Positions 15,483-25,839 of a stretch of DNA of 64,000 bases are shown one piece after another. Both the position numbers and the translations under genes were made by a program. This DNA comes from Hymenobacter psychrophilus (GTDB lineage: Bacteria > Bacteroidota > Bacteroidia > Cytophagales > Hymenobacteraceae), in contig NZ_FNOV01000001.1 in the NCBI RefSeq assembly GCF_900107135.1, positions 441,385 through 505,384 on the forward strand, in the 5' to 3' direction. The notes under the pieces were generated by a model. The model had not been told where the DNA came from and searched no databases. It saw only the letters and a program-made list of their open reading frames with translations. Within the stretch, counting starts at the first letter, position 1, and each line of letters opens with the position of its first letter.

Positions 15483-16760
15483 GTGCTGACTGTCCCGCTT
15501 ACCCAGCTGTCCCCCGATTTCCGGGCCCGCGCCCTGCGTTGGGCTTCCGGCTTTGCGCATTGCGCTTACTATGAGCCCAACGACCTACCCTACCCGCAGG
15601 GGCCGTTTCGGCGGCTGCTGGCCGTAGCTGAAGTTGCGCCCGATGCCCCGGGCACGCTAGATGAACTGCGGGCTTGGCTGGCGGCCGGGGATAGTACAGC
15701 CGCGCCGGCCTGCGGCTTTATCGGCTATGAAGTAAAGGATGAGCTGGAAGCTCTCAGCAGCAGCAATTACAGCGACCTAACCTGGCCTCAACTGCACTTC
15801 TTCCGGCCCCGCATCTGGTTGGTTTGGGCGGAGCAAGACGTTCATATCTACGGCGAAACAGCGGGCGTGCTGGCTGCCATTGCGGCTACTCCCCTGCCCA
15901 CGGTGCCGTCCCCGGCCGTGGCCACCGTGGTACCCCGAATGCCGAAAGCCGAATACCTGCGGGCCGTAGAGGTGGTGCGCGAAGATATTCTCAACGGTGA
16001 GGTGTACGAGCTGAACCTGTGCCAGGAATTCTGCGCCGACCAGATGCAGCTGGACCCGGTAGACGTGTTCGAGCGACTAAACGCGGCCTCCCCGGCCCCG
16101 TTCGCGGGTTTCGTACGCCACGAAAGCCACTATTTACTCTGCGCCTCGCCCGAGCGTTTCGTGCGCCGCACCGGCTCCGCGCTGCTGTCCCAGCCCATTA
16201 AGGGCACCATAGCCCGCGGGTCCACGCCCGATGCCGACGAGCGGCAGCGCCAAATGTTGCTGGAGGATGAGAAGGAGCGCGCTGAGAACCTGATGATTGT
16301 GGATTTGGTGCGCAACGACCTGGCCCGGGTGGCCCAGACCGGTAGCGTACAGGTACCCGAGCTGTTCGGCCTCTACCCCTTCCGCCACGTCTGGCAGATG
16401 ATTTCCAGCGTAACCGCCCGCCTCCGCCCCGGCCTGAACGTAGTGGACGTGCTGCGGGCTACCTTCCCGATGGGCTCGATGACCGGCGCCCCGAAAATCC
16501 GGGCCATGCAGCTCATCGAGCACTACGAGCGCAGCCGCCGGGGCCTCTACAGCGGCTCACTGGGCTTCATCTGGCCCAACGGCGACTTCGATTTCAACGT
16601 CGTTATCCGCAGCCTGCAGTACCGCCAGGACACCGGCCACCTCAGCTTCCAGGTCGGCTCGGCCATCACCTACGACTCGGTGCCCGAGCGCGAGTATGCC
16701 GAGTGCCTGCTCAAGGCCCGCGCTATACTGGAGGTATTGGGGGCGGTAGTGAGCGAGTAG
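15483..16760 (+). CDS. pabB: aminodeoxychorismate synthase component I (PabB)
   Basis: Chorismate-utilising enzyme that makes 4-amino-4-deoxychorismate for folate, 425 aa. The conserved C-terminal chorismate-binding domain covers residues ~160-420. The PIKGT motif with Lys240, in place of the Ala of anthranilate synthase, is characteristic of PabB. IVDLVRNDL, the PMGSMTGAPK motif and the GSAITYDS ending are all present. The start is a GTG, 5 nt after a TACTTTCG element. No PabA or PabC is next to it. Anthranilate synthase component I is the alternative but is disfavoured by PIKGT. Confidence 0.9.
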   Translation: MLTVPLTQLSPDFRARALRWASGFAHCAYYEPNDLPYPQGPFRRLLAVAEVAPDAPGTLDELRAWLAAGDSTAAPACGFIGYEVKDELEALSSSNYSDLTWPQLHFFRPRIWLVWAEQDVHIYGETAGVLAAIAATPLPTVPSPAVATVVPRMPKAEYLRAVEVVREDILNGEVYELNLCQEFCADQMQLDPVDVFERLNAASPAPFAGFVRHESHYLLCASPERFVRRTGSALLSQPIKGTIARGSTPDADERQRQMLLEDEKERAENLMIVDLVRNDLARVAQTGSVQVPELFGLYPFRHVWQMISSVTARLRPGLNVVDVLRATFPMGSMTGAPKIRAMQLIEHYERSRRGLYSGSLGFIWPNGDFDFNVVIRSLQYRQDTGHLSFQVGSAITYDSVPEREYAECLLKARAILEVLGAVVSE

Positions 16761-16774
16761 TAGCCGAAAAAAGC

Positions 16775-16913
16775 TGGACGTTATGCTTGATCTGGCGTCC
16801 GCGAAGTCGAAGCATCTCCGCCGCTTCGTCTCAATAGCAACCCATCGATAGGATTGCCACTGCGGTAGAGATGCGTCAATTCCGGCTTCGCCTGCGCTCA
16901 GCATGACGTTCCA
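16775..16913. repeat. imperfect inverted repeat (GACGTTATGC family)
   Basis: A TGGACGTTATGCTTGA end faces TCAGCATGACGTTCCA at 16898-16913, and GCATCTCCGCCGC near 16811 faces GCGGTAGAGATGC at 16862-16874. The arrangement suggests a mobile intergenic hairpin element between pabB and miaB. Confidence 0.6.
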
Positions 16914-16944
16914 TTTCTCCCGGTTACTTGCTCCTTACCCTCTG

Positions 16945-16982
16945 CCATTCTGTCATTTTTCGGCTTGAAAGCGCTACCTTCG
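16945..16982 (+). promoter_or_regulatory. miaB upstream region: CCATTCTGTCA word and TACCTTCG element
   Basis: CCATTCTGTCA (16945-16955) is shared exactly with the groES upstream region. A TACCTTCG element (16975-16982) resembling a -7 box lies 47 nt before the miaB start. The segment between, with CGGCTTGAAAGCG, may be a degenerate sigma-54-type -24 region. Confidence 0.4.
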
Positions 16983-17029
16983 CCCCTCTCTGAATTCTGA
17001 AGCTGCTGCCGGCAACCGGCGTTTTTCTG

Positions 17030-18490
17030 ATGGCCCAACCCCTGATTACCCTCGATTTTCTCGACACTCCTACCCTGTCGGCACCCAGCGTGGACGCCGT
17101 TACGCACGCCGACACGCCCTCGGGCGAGGTGCGCGTGAACCCGGCCACCCGCACCGGCCGCTCGCGCAAGCTCTACCTGGAGAGCTACGGCTGCCAGATG
17201 AACTTCTCCGACTCGGAAATCGTGTCGAGCATCCTGTTCGATGAGGGTTTCGACACCACCGATTCGCTGGAACTGGCCGATTTGGTACTGCTCAACACCT
17301 GTTCCATCCGCGAGAAGGCCGAGCAGACCGTGCGAATGCGCCTTTCGCAGATCAATAGCTACAAAAAGCGCCGTCCCGGGATGCTGGTAGGCGTACTCGG
17401 CTGCATGGCCGAGCGGCTGAAAAGCAAGTTTCTGGAAGAAGAAAAGCTCGTTGACCTCGTGGTAGGCCCCGACGCCTACCGCGACCTGCCGCAGCTTATT
17501 GCCCAGGTTGATGGCGGCCAGAAGGCCGTGAACGTGCTGCTGAGCCGCGAGGAAACCTACGCCGACATCACGCCGGTGCGCCTTAACAGCAACGGTATCA
17601 CGGCCTTTATCAGCATCATGCGCGGCTGCGACAATATGTGCTCGTTCTGCGTGGTGCCCTTCACCCGGGGCCGCGAGCGGAGCCGCGACGCCCACAGCAT
17701 CGTGCGCGAAGCGCGCGAGTTGGTGGCGGCCGGCTACAAGGAAGTAACGCTGCTGGGCCAGAACGTAGACTCCTACAAGTGGGCCTCGGAGGATGGCACC
17801 GAGCACGTCAACTTTGCCCAGCTGCTGGAGCAGGTGGCCCTGGTAAGCCCCGTGCTACGCGTGCGTTTTTCTACCTCGCACCCCAAAGACATTACCGACG
17901 AGGTGCTGCACACCATGGCGCGGCACGAGAACATCTGCAAATACATCCACCTGCCGGCCCAGAGCGGCAATTCGCGGGTGCTGGCCCTGATGAACCGCAC
18001 TTACGACCGGCCCTGGTACGAGGAGCGCGTACAGGCCATCCGCCGCATTCTGGGCGACGACTGCGCCATCTCCACCGACATGATTTCGGGCTTCTGCTCC
18101 GAAACCGAGGAAGAACACCAAGACACGCTAAGCCTGATGCGGCTGGTGCGCTACGACATGGCCTTCATGTTCTTCTACTCGGAGCGGCCCGGCACGCTGG
18201 CCGCCCGCAAGCTCGAAGACGACGTACCGCTGGAAGTGAAAAAGCGCCGCCTGGCCGAAGTTATTGCCCAGCAGAAAGACCACAGCCGCGAGCGAAACGC
18301 CCGCGCCGTGGGCCAGGTGCATCGCGTACTGGCCGAGAACTTCTCCAAGCGCAGCGACGAGCACCTCAGCGGCCGCAACAGCCAGAACCAGATGATCATT
18401 TTCCCCAAGAAACACTACAAAAAGGGCGACTACGTTGACGTGCTAGTCAATGAGTCGACCACGAATACGCTTTTAGGAGAAGCAGTTTAG
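17030..18490 (+). CDS. miaB: tRNA i6A37 methylthiotransferase MiaB
   Basis: Radical-SAM enzyme converting i6A37 to ms2i6A37 in UNN-reading tRNAs, 486 aa. After a non-conserved ~45-residue N-terminus, the cluster-binding Cys sits in [13 protein letters not shown] (about residue 55), then [11 protein letters not shown] and LGCMAERLK. The radical-SAM CxxxCxxC is GCDNMCSFC at residues 200, 204 and 207. A TRAM domain closes the protein. The NxREKAE and CQMN signatures are MiaB-type. It heads the cluster that runs to groEL. Confidence 0.96.
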   Translation: MAQPLITLDFLDTPTLSAPSVDAVTHADTPSGEVRVNPATRTGRSRKLYLESYGCQMNFSDSEIVSSILFDEGFDTTDSLELADLVLLNTCSIREKAEQTVRMRLSQINSYKKRRPGMLVGVLGCMAERLKSKFLEEEKLVDLVVGPDAYRDLPQLIAQVDGGQKAVNVLLSREETYADITPVRLNSNGITAFISIMRGCDNMCSFCVVPFTRGRERSRDAHSIVREARELVAAGYKEVTLLGQNVDSYKWASEDGTEHVNFAQLLEQVALVSPVLRVRFSTSHPKDITDEVLHTMARHENICKYIHLPAQSGNSRVLALMNRTYDRPWYEERVQAIRRILGDDCAISTDMISGFCSETEEEHQDTLSLMRLVRYDMAFMFFYSERPGTLAARKLEDDVPLEVKKRRLAEVIAQQKDHSRERNARAVGQVHRVLAENFSKRSDEHLSGRNSQNQMIIFPKKHYKKGDYVDVLVNESTTNTLLGEAV

Positions 18491-18603
18491 CTGATGTAGC
18501 TGGCTTTGGGTTTGGATGGGAGCACAGCCATTCAGCCCGCGTTTGCGCTACGCCTAAAATAAAACGCGCCGTTTTTCGTCTTCTTTCCGAAAGCACTTCC
18601 GCC

Positions 18604-19923
18604 TTGACACCATCAGAGATTCAGAGTATTAAGCAGCGCTTCGGCATCATTGGCAATGCGCCTTCGCTCAACTATGCCATTCAGGTGGCGGCACAGGTGG
18701 CCCCGACCGACATGACGGTGCTGATAACGGGCGAAAGCGGCTCCGGCAAGGAGTCGTTTTCCAAGATTATCCATGCCCTGTCGCCCCGCAAGCACGGGCA
18801 GTTCATCGCCATTAACTGCGGCGCCATCCCTGAGGGCACCATCGACTCGGAGCTGTTTGGCCACGAGAAGGGTTCGTTTACCGGGGCGCAGGAGGCGCGC
18901 AAGGGCTACTTCGAGGTGACCAACGGCGGCACCATCTTCCTCGACGAGATTGGGGAGATGCCGCTCGGCACCCAGGCCCGGCTGCTGCGGGTGCTTGAAA
19001 ACGGCGAGTTTATCCGCGTCGGTTCCAGTAAGGTGCAGAAGACCGATGTGCGCGTAGTGGCCGCTACCAACGTGAACCTGCTCGACGCCGTGCGCGAGGG
19101 CCGCTTCCGCGAAGACCTGTACTACCGCCTCAACACGGTGCCCATCACAGTTCCACCATTGCGTGACCGAGGCGACGATATTTACCTGCTGTTCAGGAAG
19201 TTCGCCACCGATTTTTCTGACCGATACCGGGTAAAGCCGATCAGCCTCTCGCCCGAGGCGGTGCAGGAATTGCAGCGCTTCCGGTTTCCCGGCAACATCC
19301 GCCAGCTCAAGAACGTGGCCGAGCAGATGTCGGTGCTGGAGACGGACCGCGAGGTGGATGCCCGCCGCCTGCGCGGCTACCTGCCCGCCGACCAGGCCAG
19401 CCGCCTGCCCATGCTGGTGCACGCCGCCGGCACGGCCACCGATGGGGCCGGCAACAGCTACTCCGAGCGCGACCTGCTCTACAAGGTGCTCTTCGACATG
19501 CGCCGCGACATGACTGACCTCAAAAAGCTGGTTCTGGACCTAGCGGGCGGGCAGCGCCCCAACGAGACGCAGGAATTGCTGCGCCAGAACAGCCACCTGT
19601 TCAATAGTATGAGCGTGGCTCCCTACGACGGCCCCGGTAACCGGCCCCTGAGGCCGGAAGTCGGGTCGGAGTACATCCTGAGTACGCGCGAGCTGAGCAA
19701 CGACGACGATACCGATTACGAGGAGGAGGAGGCGCAACGGGTGGAGGATATTCCGCACGAAACAGAGGAGGAAACCCTGAGTCTGGAAGCGAAGGAGAAG
19801 GAAATGATTATCAAAGCCCTCAAAAAACACCATAACAAGCGCAAATACGCTGCCCACGACCTGGGTATTTCCGAGCGTACTCTCTACCGCAAACTCAAGC
19901 AGTATGACCTGGAACAAGCATAG
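18604..19923 (+). CDS. sigma-54-dependent transcriptional activator (no receiver domain)
   Basis: 439-aa AAA+ enhancer-binding protein. The ATPase core begins almost at the N-terminus: Walker A GESGSGKE at about residues 43-50, the sigma-54 contact loop GSFTGA (a variant of GAFTGA), Walker B IFLDEIGEM, and the arginine-finger region. There is no N-terminal receiver, GAF or PAS domain, so it is probably controlled by partner binding or by level. A ~110-residue acidic linker leads to a C-terminal Fis-type HTH (LGISERTLYRKLKQY). It starts with TTG, 113 nt after miaB, and its end overlaps lptE by 20 nt. The regulatory target may include groESL. Confidence 0.92.
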   Translation: MTPSEIQSIKQRFGIIGNAPSLNYAIQVAAQVAPTDMTVLITGESGSGKESFSKIIHALSPRKHGQFIAINCGAIPEGTIDSELFGHEKGSFTGAQEARKGYFEVTNGGTIFLDEIGEMPLGTQARLLRVLENGEFIRVGSSKVQKTDVRVVAATNVNLLDAVREGRFREDLYYRLNTVPITVPPLRDRGDDIYLLFRKFATDFSDRYRVKPISLSPEAVQELQRFRFPGNIRQLKNVAEQMSVLETDREVDARRLRGYLPADQASRLPMLVHAAGTATDGAGNSYSERDLLYKVLFDMRRDMTDLKKLVLDLAGGQRPNETQELLRQNSHLFNSMSVAPYDGPGNRPLRPEVGSEYILSTRELSNDDDTDYEEEEAQRVEDIPHETEEETLSLEAKEKEMIIKALKKHHNKRKYAAHDLGISERTLYRKLKQYDLEQA

Positions 19924-20542
19924 TTTTAGCAAGCTGTTAGCTGTTAGCTGTTGGCTGTTAGCTTTCTGTTCGGATACGGCCCGAAAGCTGTCAGCTAACA
20001 GCTCTCAGTTCTCAACTGATGCGAAAAAGCTATCAGCTATCAGCTGTCAGCTAATAGCTCTCTTTCTTCTAAGTGGCTGTAGTGTGTACTCGTTCAGCGG
20101 GACCAATATCGACCCCACTATTAAAACGATTTCCATTGCTACGTTTGCCAACAACGCCAGCAACGGGCCCTCGTTTCTGTCGCAGCAGTTCACCGAGAAC
20201 TTCAAGGACTACTTTCAGCGCAATACCAGCCTGAAACTCGTACCCCGCGATGGTGACCTGCAGTTTGAGGGCCAGATACTTGCCTACGATTTCGCCCCGG
20301 CCGCCATCCAGCAGGCCAACGGCGTCGATCAGGCGGGCGCCAACCAGTTGACCATTCAGGTGCGGGTGAAATTCACCAATAGCAAAGACCCCAAGCAGGA
20401 CTTCGAGCAGACGCTACAAACAACCCGCTCCTTCCCCGCCACCCGCGACATTGCCAGCGTCAACAGCGACCAAACGGCGCTCAACGAGCTGTTTCGTAAC
20501 CTTATCACCGACGCCTTCAATAAGTCGGTGGCCAACTGGTAG
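19904..20542 (+). CDS. lptE: LptE family lipoprotein
   Basis: Outer-membrane lipoprotein that partners LptD in LPS assembly, 212 aa. The lipobox LLSGC is at about residues 55-59 and the mature part starts SVYSFSGTN, the LptE/DUF4136-like beginning in Bacteroidota; the rest is a compact alpha/beta domain with a SVNSDQTALNELF helix. The ORF begins inside the upstream gene (20-nt overlap). Its first ~58 residues are encoded mostly by heptad repeats of AGCTGTT (19932-20060), which happen to spell hydrophobic LLAVSC and LSAISCQLIAL stretches. The functional signal peptide is probably only the last ~20 residues before Cys59, and the translational start may be internal. Confidence 0.82.
   Translation: MTWNKHSFSKLLAVSCWLLAFCSDTARKLSANSSQFSTDAKKLSAISCQLIALFLLSGCSVYSFSGTNIDPTIKTISIATFANNASNGPSFLSQQFTENFKDYFQRNTSLKLVPRDGDLQFEGQILAYDFAPAAIQQANGVDQAGANQLTIQVRVKFTNSKDPKQDFEQTLQTTRSFPATRDIASVNSDQTALNELFRNLITDAFNKSVANW
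19932..20060. repeat. AGCTGTT heptad-repeat cluster, copy C (inside lptE)
   Basis: Four AGCTGTT-type heptads at 19932-19959, an inverted AGCTGTCAGCTAACAGCT group at 19986-20003, and AGCTATC/AGCTGTC heptads near 20029-20060. Segments 19950-19966 and 19984-20000 can pair with three mismatches. The element lies in the 5' coding region of lptE. Confidence 0.8.
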
Positions 20543-20688
20543 TTGTGGCCGGGCTGCGTTTTAGTGCCCGAATTGCCGTATTGTTGTAACCCGCTTGCCT
20601 GGCCGTGGCCGGGCACCCCTCCTACTATTTTCCCTGGTCGCGGCCCCAAAGCGGGCCGCGGCCAGGTGCCTTTTCTACGCTATTTCGC

Positions 20689-22128
20689 ATGACCCGCGCG
20701 TCGCTTCTACGCATTCTGGACCACGTAAACGGTATTTCCGACGATGAAATCCGGGAACTGGAGCAGTTGGCCGCGGCCTTTCCGTATTGCCAGACGGCCC
20801 ACGTGCTGCTGGCCAAGACGGCCCACGACCGCGGCAGCATGCTCGCTGGCCAGCGCCTGCGCCGCGCCGCCACCTACGCCGCCGACCGCGAGCTGTTGCG
20901 CCGACTGCTGGAACGCCCTATTGCCCCCGCAATCGTTGCAACGGACCTAGCTGCCTCCTCCCAGACTGACGTAGCAGCCGCTACCAACATAGCCCCGGCT
21001 GCGTTACCTGACCTCGCGGCGGCACCATCCGAGCCGGCCACCGATTTATTTGCCGTAGAAATTGTTGCGGCACCTGTCCTGGCCGATGAAACCGCACCGC
21101 CGACCAACAAGCCGGTCGACCTTGAGGCCCCGGCGGCGCCCGACGCCCCGGCAAGCGCTCCAGATAGGGCAGCAACGCAGACGGACGCCGACGAGGAGTT
21201 GCTGACACTACCCGAGCCAGCCGCTGAACCAGCCGTAGCGGAACCCGTCGCAATTGCTGAAGAATTACCAGTTGCGCTGCCTGAAGCAGAACCTCTCGAC
21301 GCTAACGCCGTGTCATCTTCAGTTGAGTCGGAAGACTTAGCGGCCATGGCCTCCGTTATCATAGCAACGGAGGACGCAACAGATATCACTGATGCGGCTA
21401 CAGAACAGGCTTCTGCTACCGAAGAAGCCCCGGTTTCGAGCGCCCCAACGGTTCCCGAAGCCTCCGGTGAGCTGCTGCCAGCCGTGGCCCCGCCCATCCG
21501 CCCACCAAGTGGCGCCGGTATTTCGCGCTTCGAGTTTGGCTTGAACGAGTCCCGTCTGCCCGAGCCCACGGGCTACCGGTTGCTGGATACTGGGCAGGAA
21601 GACGAGGAGTTTGCGGCGGAAGAAGACGAGTTACCCACCTCCCGTCCGGCGGGCCCGCCCCGCATTACGGCTCCTTTCCGGGCCGATGCGGAACTGGGCT
21701 ACGCCCTTGGGGGGGGCAGCCGCCTGGGCTACGACCTGCAGGCCCACACGCCCGACGGTTTCACGCTTGATTTGCCACTGGAGGCTTTTTTTGAACCCGA
21801 TGCCTTGCTGCTGGCCCACGCCCGCGCCCACCAGCCAGCCCCCAAAGCCTCCTCCCTCGACCTGATTAACCGCTTCCTCAAGGCCCAGCCCCGCATCAGA
21901 GCGGGCGCCCCCGGGGTGCCCCCGCCGGCCACCGAACAGGCCGATTTATCGGTGCGCAACAGCGCCGCCGCTCCGGTGCTGGCTTCCGAGAGTCTGGCCA
22001 AAATCATGATCAAGCAAGGTAAAACGACCAAGGCTATCGAAATTTATGAACGCCTGATGACAAAGCAGCCCGAAAAAATGGCGTACTTTGCCGAGCAAAT
22101 CCAACAACTGCAACAACCCCCGGAGTAA
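20689..22128 (+). CDS. conserved TPR-like protein with acidic Ala/Pro-rich middle
   Basis: 479 aa. Residues 1-75 are a conserved helical head (LRILDHVNGISDDEIRELE, then the FPYCQTAHVLLAK repeat), residues ~80-290 a low-complexity Ala/Pro/Glu/Thr linker, and the C-terminus returns to a helical TPR-type unit (SLAKIMIKQGKTTKAIEIYERLM). It belongs to a Bacteroidota hypothetical family usually found before secG; its role is unknown. The frame is open upstream, but the ATG at 20689 starts the conserved head. Its stop is followed directly by the secG start codon with no gap. Confidence 0.85.
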   Translation: MTRASLLRILDHVNGISDDEIRELEQLAAAFPYCQTAHVLLAKTAHDRGSMLAGQRLRRAATYAADRELLRRLLERPIAPAIVATDLAASSQTDVAAATNIAPAALPDLAAAPSEPATDLFAVEIVAAPVLADETAPPTNKPVDLEAPAAPDAPASAPDRAATQTDADEELLTLPEPAAEPAVAEPVAIAEELPVALPEAEPLDANAVSSSVESEDLAAMASVIIATEDATDITDAATEQASATEEAPVSSAPTVPEASGELLPAVAPPIRPPSGAGISRFEFGLNESRLPEPTGYRLLDTGQEDEEFAAEEDELPTSRPAGPPRITAPFRADAELGYALGGGSRLGYDLQAHTPDGFTLDLPLEAFFEPDALLLAHARAHQPAPKASSLDLINRFLKAQPRIRAGAPGVPPPATEQADLSVRNSAAAPVLASESLAKIMIKQGKTTKAIEIYERLMTKQPEKMAYFAEQIQQLQQPPE

Positions 22129-22491
22129 ATGTACTACGCCATTATTGTCCTGATTCTCGTCATTTGCGTGTTGCTGGCCCTGGTGGTGCTGGCCCAAAAT
22201 CCTAAAGGCGGCGGCCTTTCCAGCCAGTTCGGCTCGAGCGGTGGTGCCGCCCAGATGATGGGCGTGAAGCGCACCGGCGACCTGCTTGAGAAGCTTACCT
22301 GGGGCTTTGCCATTGGTTTGATGGTACTCAGCCTGGGTTCCTACATTATTGGCGGCCATGCCCAGTCGGGTCCGGTACGCAGCATCAACCAGCAGCGCGC
22401 CCTCGAAACCCGCATGCCCGCTACTCCGGCCCCGGTAGCGCCTGGTGCTCCGGCCCCGGCTGCCCCCGTAGCTCCGGCTCCGGCTCAATAG
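22129..22491 (+). CDS. secG: preprotein translocase subunit SecG
   Basis: Small membrane subunit of the SecYEG channel, 120 aa. Two transmembrane segments are visible: residues ~2-22 and ~60-80, joined by the family signature AQNPKGGGLSSQFG. The ~35-residue Ala/Pro tail is longer than in enteric SecG. It starts immediately after the preceding stop codon, so translation is likely coupled, and ends before a very strong terminator. Confidence 0.95.
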   Translation: MYYAIIVLILVICVLLALVVLAQNPKGGGLSSQFGSSGGAAQMMGVKRTGDLLEKLTWGFAIGLMVLSLGSYIIGGHAQSGPVRSINQQRALETRMPATPAPVAPGAPAPAAPVAPAPAQ

Positions 22492-22515
22492 TAACAGTCC
22501 GTTTTCCTCGGTTTG

Positions 22516-22556
22516 AAAGCCGGCGGTTTCCTGAGGAAACCGCCGGCTTTTTTTGG
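22516..22556 (+). terminator. intrinsic terminator after secG
   Basis: Perfect 16-bp stem (22516-22531 with 22535-22550), a TGA tri-loop and a T-run. It separates the miaB-secG group from groESL. Confidence 0.92.
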
Positions 22557-22670
22557 TCGGAGCGAGCTTGGTAAGGCTCATAACGCAAAAACCTCTGCCC
22601 AAGACCGCCATTTTCTGCCACAGCTGACACGCTTTCGGTGTAAAACTGGCCGAAAGTGGGCCGGAATCGT

Positions 22671-22710
22671 CCATTCTGTCAGGTTTGAGCGGGCTGGCAC
22701 AGATGATGTA
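22671..22710 (+). promoter_or_regulatory. candidate sigma-54 promoter and upstream site for groES
   Basis: TGGCACAGATGATGTA (22695-22710) matches the -24/-12 pattern TGGCAC...TTGCA apart from T for C at the -12 position and A for T before it; GG and G are spaced as required. A TGTCAG word (22677-22682, within the shared CCATTCTGTCA) and an inverted CTGACA (22624-22629) could bind an activator. The groES ATG is 61 nt downstream. Confidence 0.5.
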
Positions 22711-22771
22711 GCACGGCTGTGACACCCTGGTAATTCCAGATTCTTTCAACTTTTCAACCAAAACATACACT

Positions 22772-23062
22772 ATGTCGCTTAGCATCAAACCGCTGGCTGA
22801 CCGCGTTATCATCGCGCCGGCCGCCGCCGAAGAAAAAACCAAATCGGGCATCATCATTCCCGACACGGCCAAGGAAAAGCCCCAGCGGGGCGAAGTAGTG
22901 GCCGTGGGTGAGGGCAAAGTGGCCGACAACGGCACCACCATCAAGCCCCAGGTAAAAACCGGCGACCAGGTGCTCTACGGCAAGTACGCCGGCACCGAAA
23001 TCACCGTCGATGGACAGGATCTGCTCATCATGAAGGAGTCCGACATCTTCGCCGTACTCTAG
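22772..23062 (+). CDS. groES: co-chaperonin GroES
   Basis: 96-aa lid of the GroEL chamber. The hallmark residues are all present: KPLADRVI at the start, the mobile loop [18 protein letters not shown] (about residues 20-37), GKYAGTEI and the EYDFL-like end ([13 protein letters not shown]). It is transcribed with groEL, 50 nt downstream, from an upstream region with a possible sigma-54 promoter. Confidence 0.97.
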   Translation: MSLSIKPLADRVIIAPAAAEEKTKSGIIIPDTAKEKPQRGEVVAVGEGKVADNGTTIKPQVKTGDQVLYGKYAGTEITVDGQDLLIMKESDIFAVL

Positions 23063-23088
23063 GCCGAACGCTGGTTTCCTTTCGTTGA

Positions 23089-24759
<1,671 letters not shown>

Positions 24760-24813
24760 ATCACTGATTATGCTGATTTGAACGTCATTCGTTCTGAAGC
24801 TATAAGCACAAGG

Positions 24814-24845
24814 GCCCCGCTGGATTTTGTCCGGCGGGGCTTTTT
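24814..24845 (+). terminator. intrinsic terminator after groEL
   Basis: 10-bp stem with one mismatch (24814-24823 with 24831-24840) followed by TTTTT. Confidence 0.75.
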
Positions 24846-24885
24846 GCGCGTAAACGGCAGCAGTACTCATTACTTGATTGATAAA

Positions 24886-25725
24886 ATGGACAAGAACATC
24901 ACCGATATTACCGGAACGTGGCCACTGGCCAACGGCGTAGAAATACCCTATCTGGGGCTGGGCGTGTGGCAGGCCGAGGATGGCGCGGAAGTGCAGCAGG
25001 CCGTGAAATGGGCGCTGGAAGCCGGTTACCGCCACATTGACACCGCCTCCATCTACAAAAACGAAGAGGGCGTCGGGCAGGCCATCCGGGAAAGTGGCGT
25101 ACCCCGCGAGGATGTGTTCATCACCAGCAAAGTCTGGAACACTGACCAGGGCTACGACGCCACGCTACGCGCCTTCGACGCCAGCCTAGACCGCCTCGGC
25201 CTGGAAACGCTCGACCTCTACTTGATTCACTGGCCTGTGGCCGGGAAGTCGCAGGATACGTGGCGGGCGCTGGAGAAGCTGTACGCCGACGGCCGGGTGC
25301 GCGCCATTGGGGTCAGCAACTTCCTCCAGCATCACCTGGAGGAGCTGCTGACGACGGCCACTGTGAAGCCGATGGTGAACCAGCTGGAGTTTCATCCGTG
25401 GCTGGTGCAGCCCGAGTTGCAGGCCTACTGCCGGCAGCATGGTATTCAGTACCAGGCCTGGTCGCCGCTCATGCAGGGCAAGATCTTCGAGCAGGACATT
25501 GTGAACGACTTGGCCAAAAAGTATGGCAAGTCGCCAGCCCAAATACTAGTGCGCTGGGACCTGCAGCGCGGTGTAGTCACGATTCCAAAGTCGGTTAAGC
25601 AGGCGCACATCGTCAGCAACGCCGCCGTATTCGACTTTGAGCTGACGGAGGCTGAACTGACCTACATCGACGGCCTAGACCGCCACGAGCGTCTCGGCCC
25701 CGACCCGGACATTTTCCCGAAGTAA
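24886..25725 (+). CDS. aldo/keto reductase (AKR5-like)
   Basis: NADPH-dependent carbonyl reductase, 279 aa. A TIM barrel with the catalytic tetrad of the superfamily: Asp in GYRHIDTAS, Tyr in the following IYKNEEGVG, Lys in ITSKVWN, and His in LYLIHWP. A GVSNF strand and the coenzyme motif IPKS close the fold. Substrate unknown; AKR5 members reduce 2,5-diketo-D-gluconate or methylglyoxal. The ATG at 24886 is used because the upstream frame reads through the groEL terminator. Confidence 0.93.
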   Translation: MDKNITDITGTWPLANGVEIPYLGLGVWQAEDGAEVQQAVKWALEAGYRHIDTASIYKNEEGVGQAIRESGVPREDVFITSKVWNTDQGYDATLRAFDASLDRLGLETLDLYLIHWPVAGKSQDTWRALEKLYADGRVRAIGVSNFLQHHLEELLTTATVKPMVNQLEFHPWLVQPELQAYCRQHGIQYQAWSPLMQGKIFEQDIVNDLAKKYGKSPAQILVRWDLQRGVVTIPKSVKQAHIVSNAAVFDFELTEAELTYIDGLDRHERLGPDPDIFPK

Positions 25726-25743
25726 CGGCCGTATAGCGCACAG

Positions 25744-25782
25744 AAAAGCCCCGCCGGACCAGTGTCCGGCGGGGCTTTTTGT
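25744..25782. terminator. bidirectional terminator, perfect 16-bp stem
   Basis: 25744-25759 pairs perfectly with 25764-25779 around a 4-nt loop, with an A-run on one side and a T-run on the other, between the convergent reductase and POT transporter genes. Confidence 0.88.
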
Positions 25783-25839
25783 AGTCACATTGTTGACGCC
25801 TGTATTTGTGGCATCAGCGCCATCTGCAACATCTGTGAT

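Noticed and set aside
16961..16975. Sigma-54 promoter upstream of miaB
   Set aside because: The GG/GC pair is one base out of the required spacing; kept only as a possible degenerate site.
19932..20060. Insertion sequence or transposon end
   Set aside because: No transposase and no target duplication seen; only the short heptad repeat.
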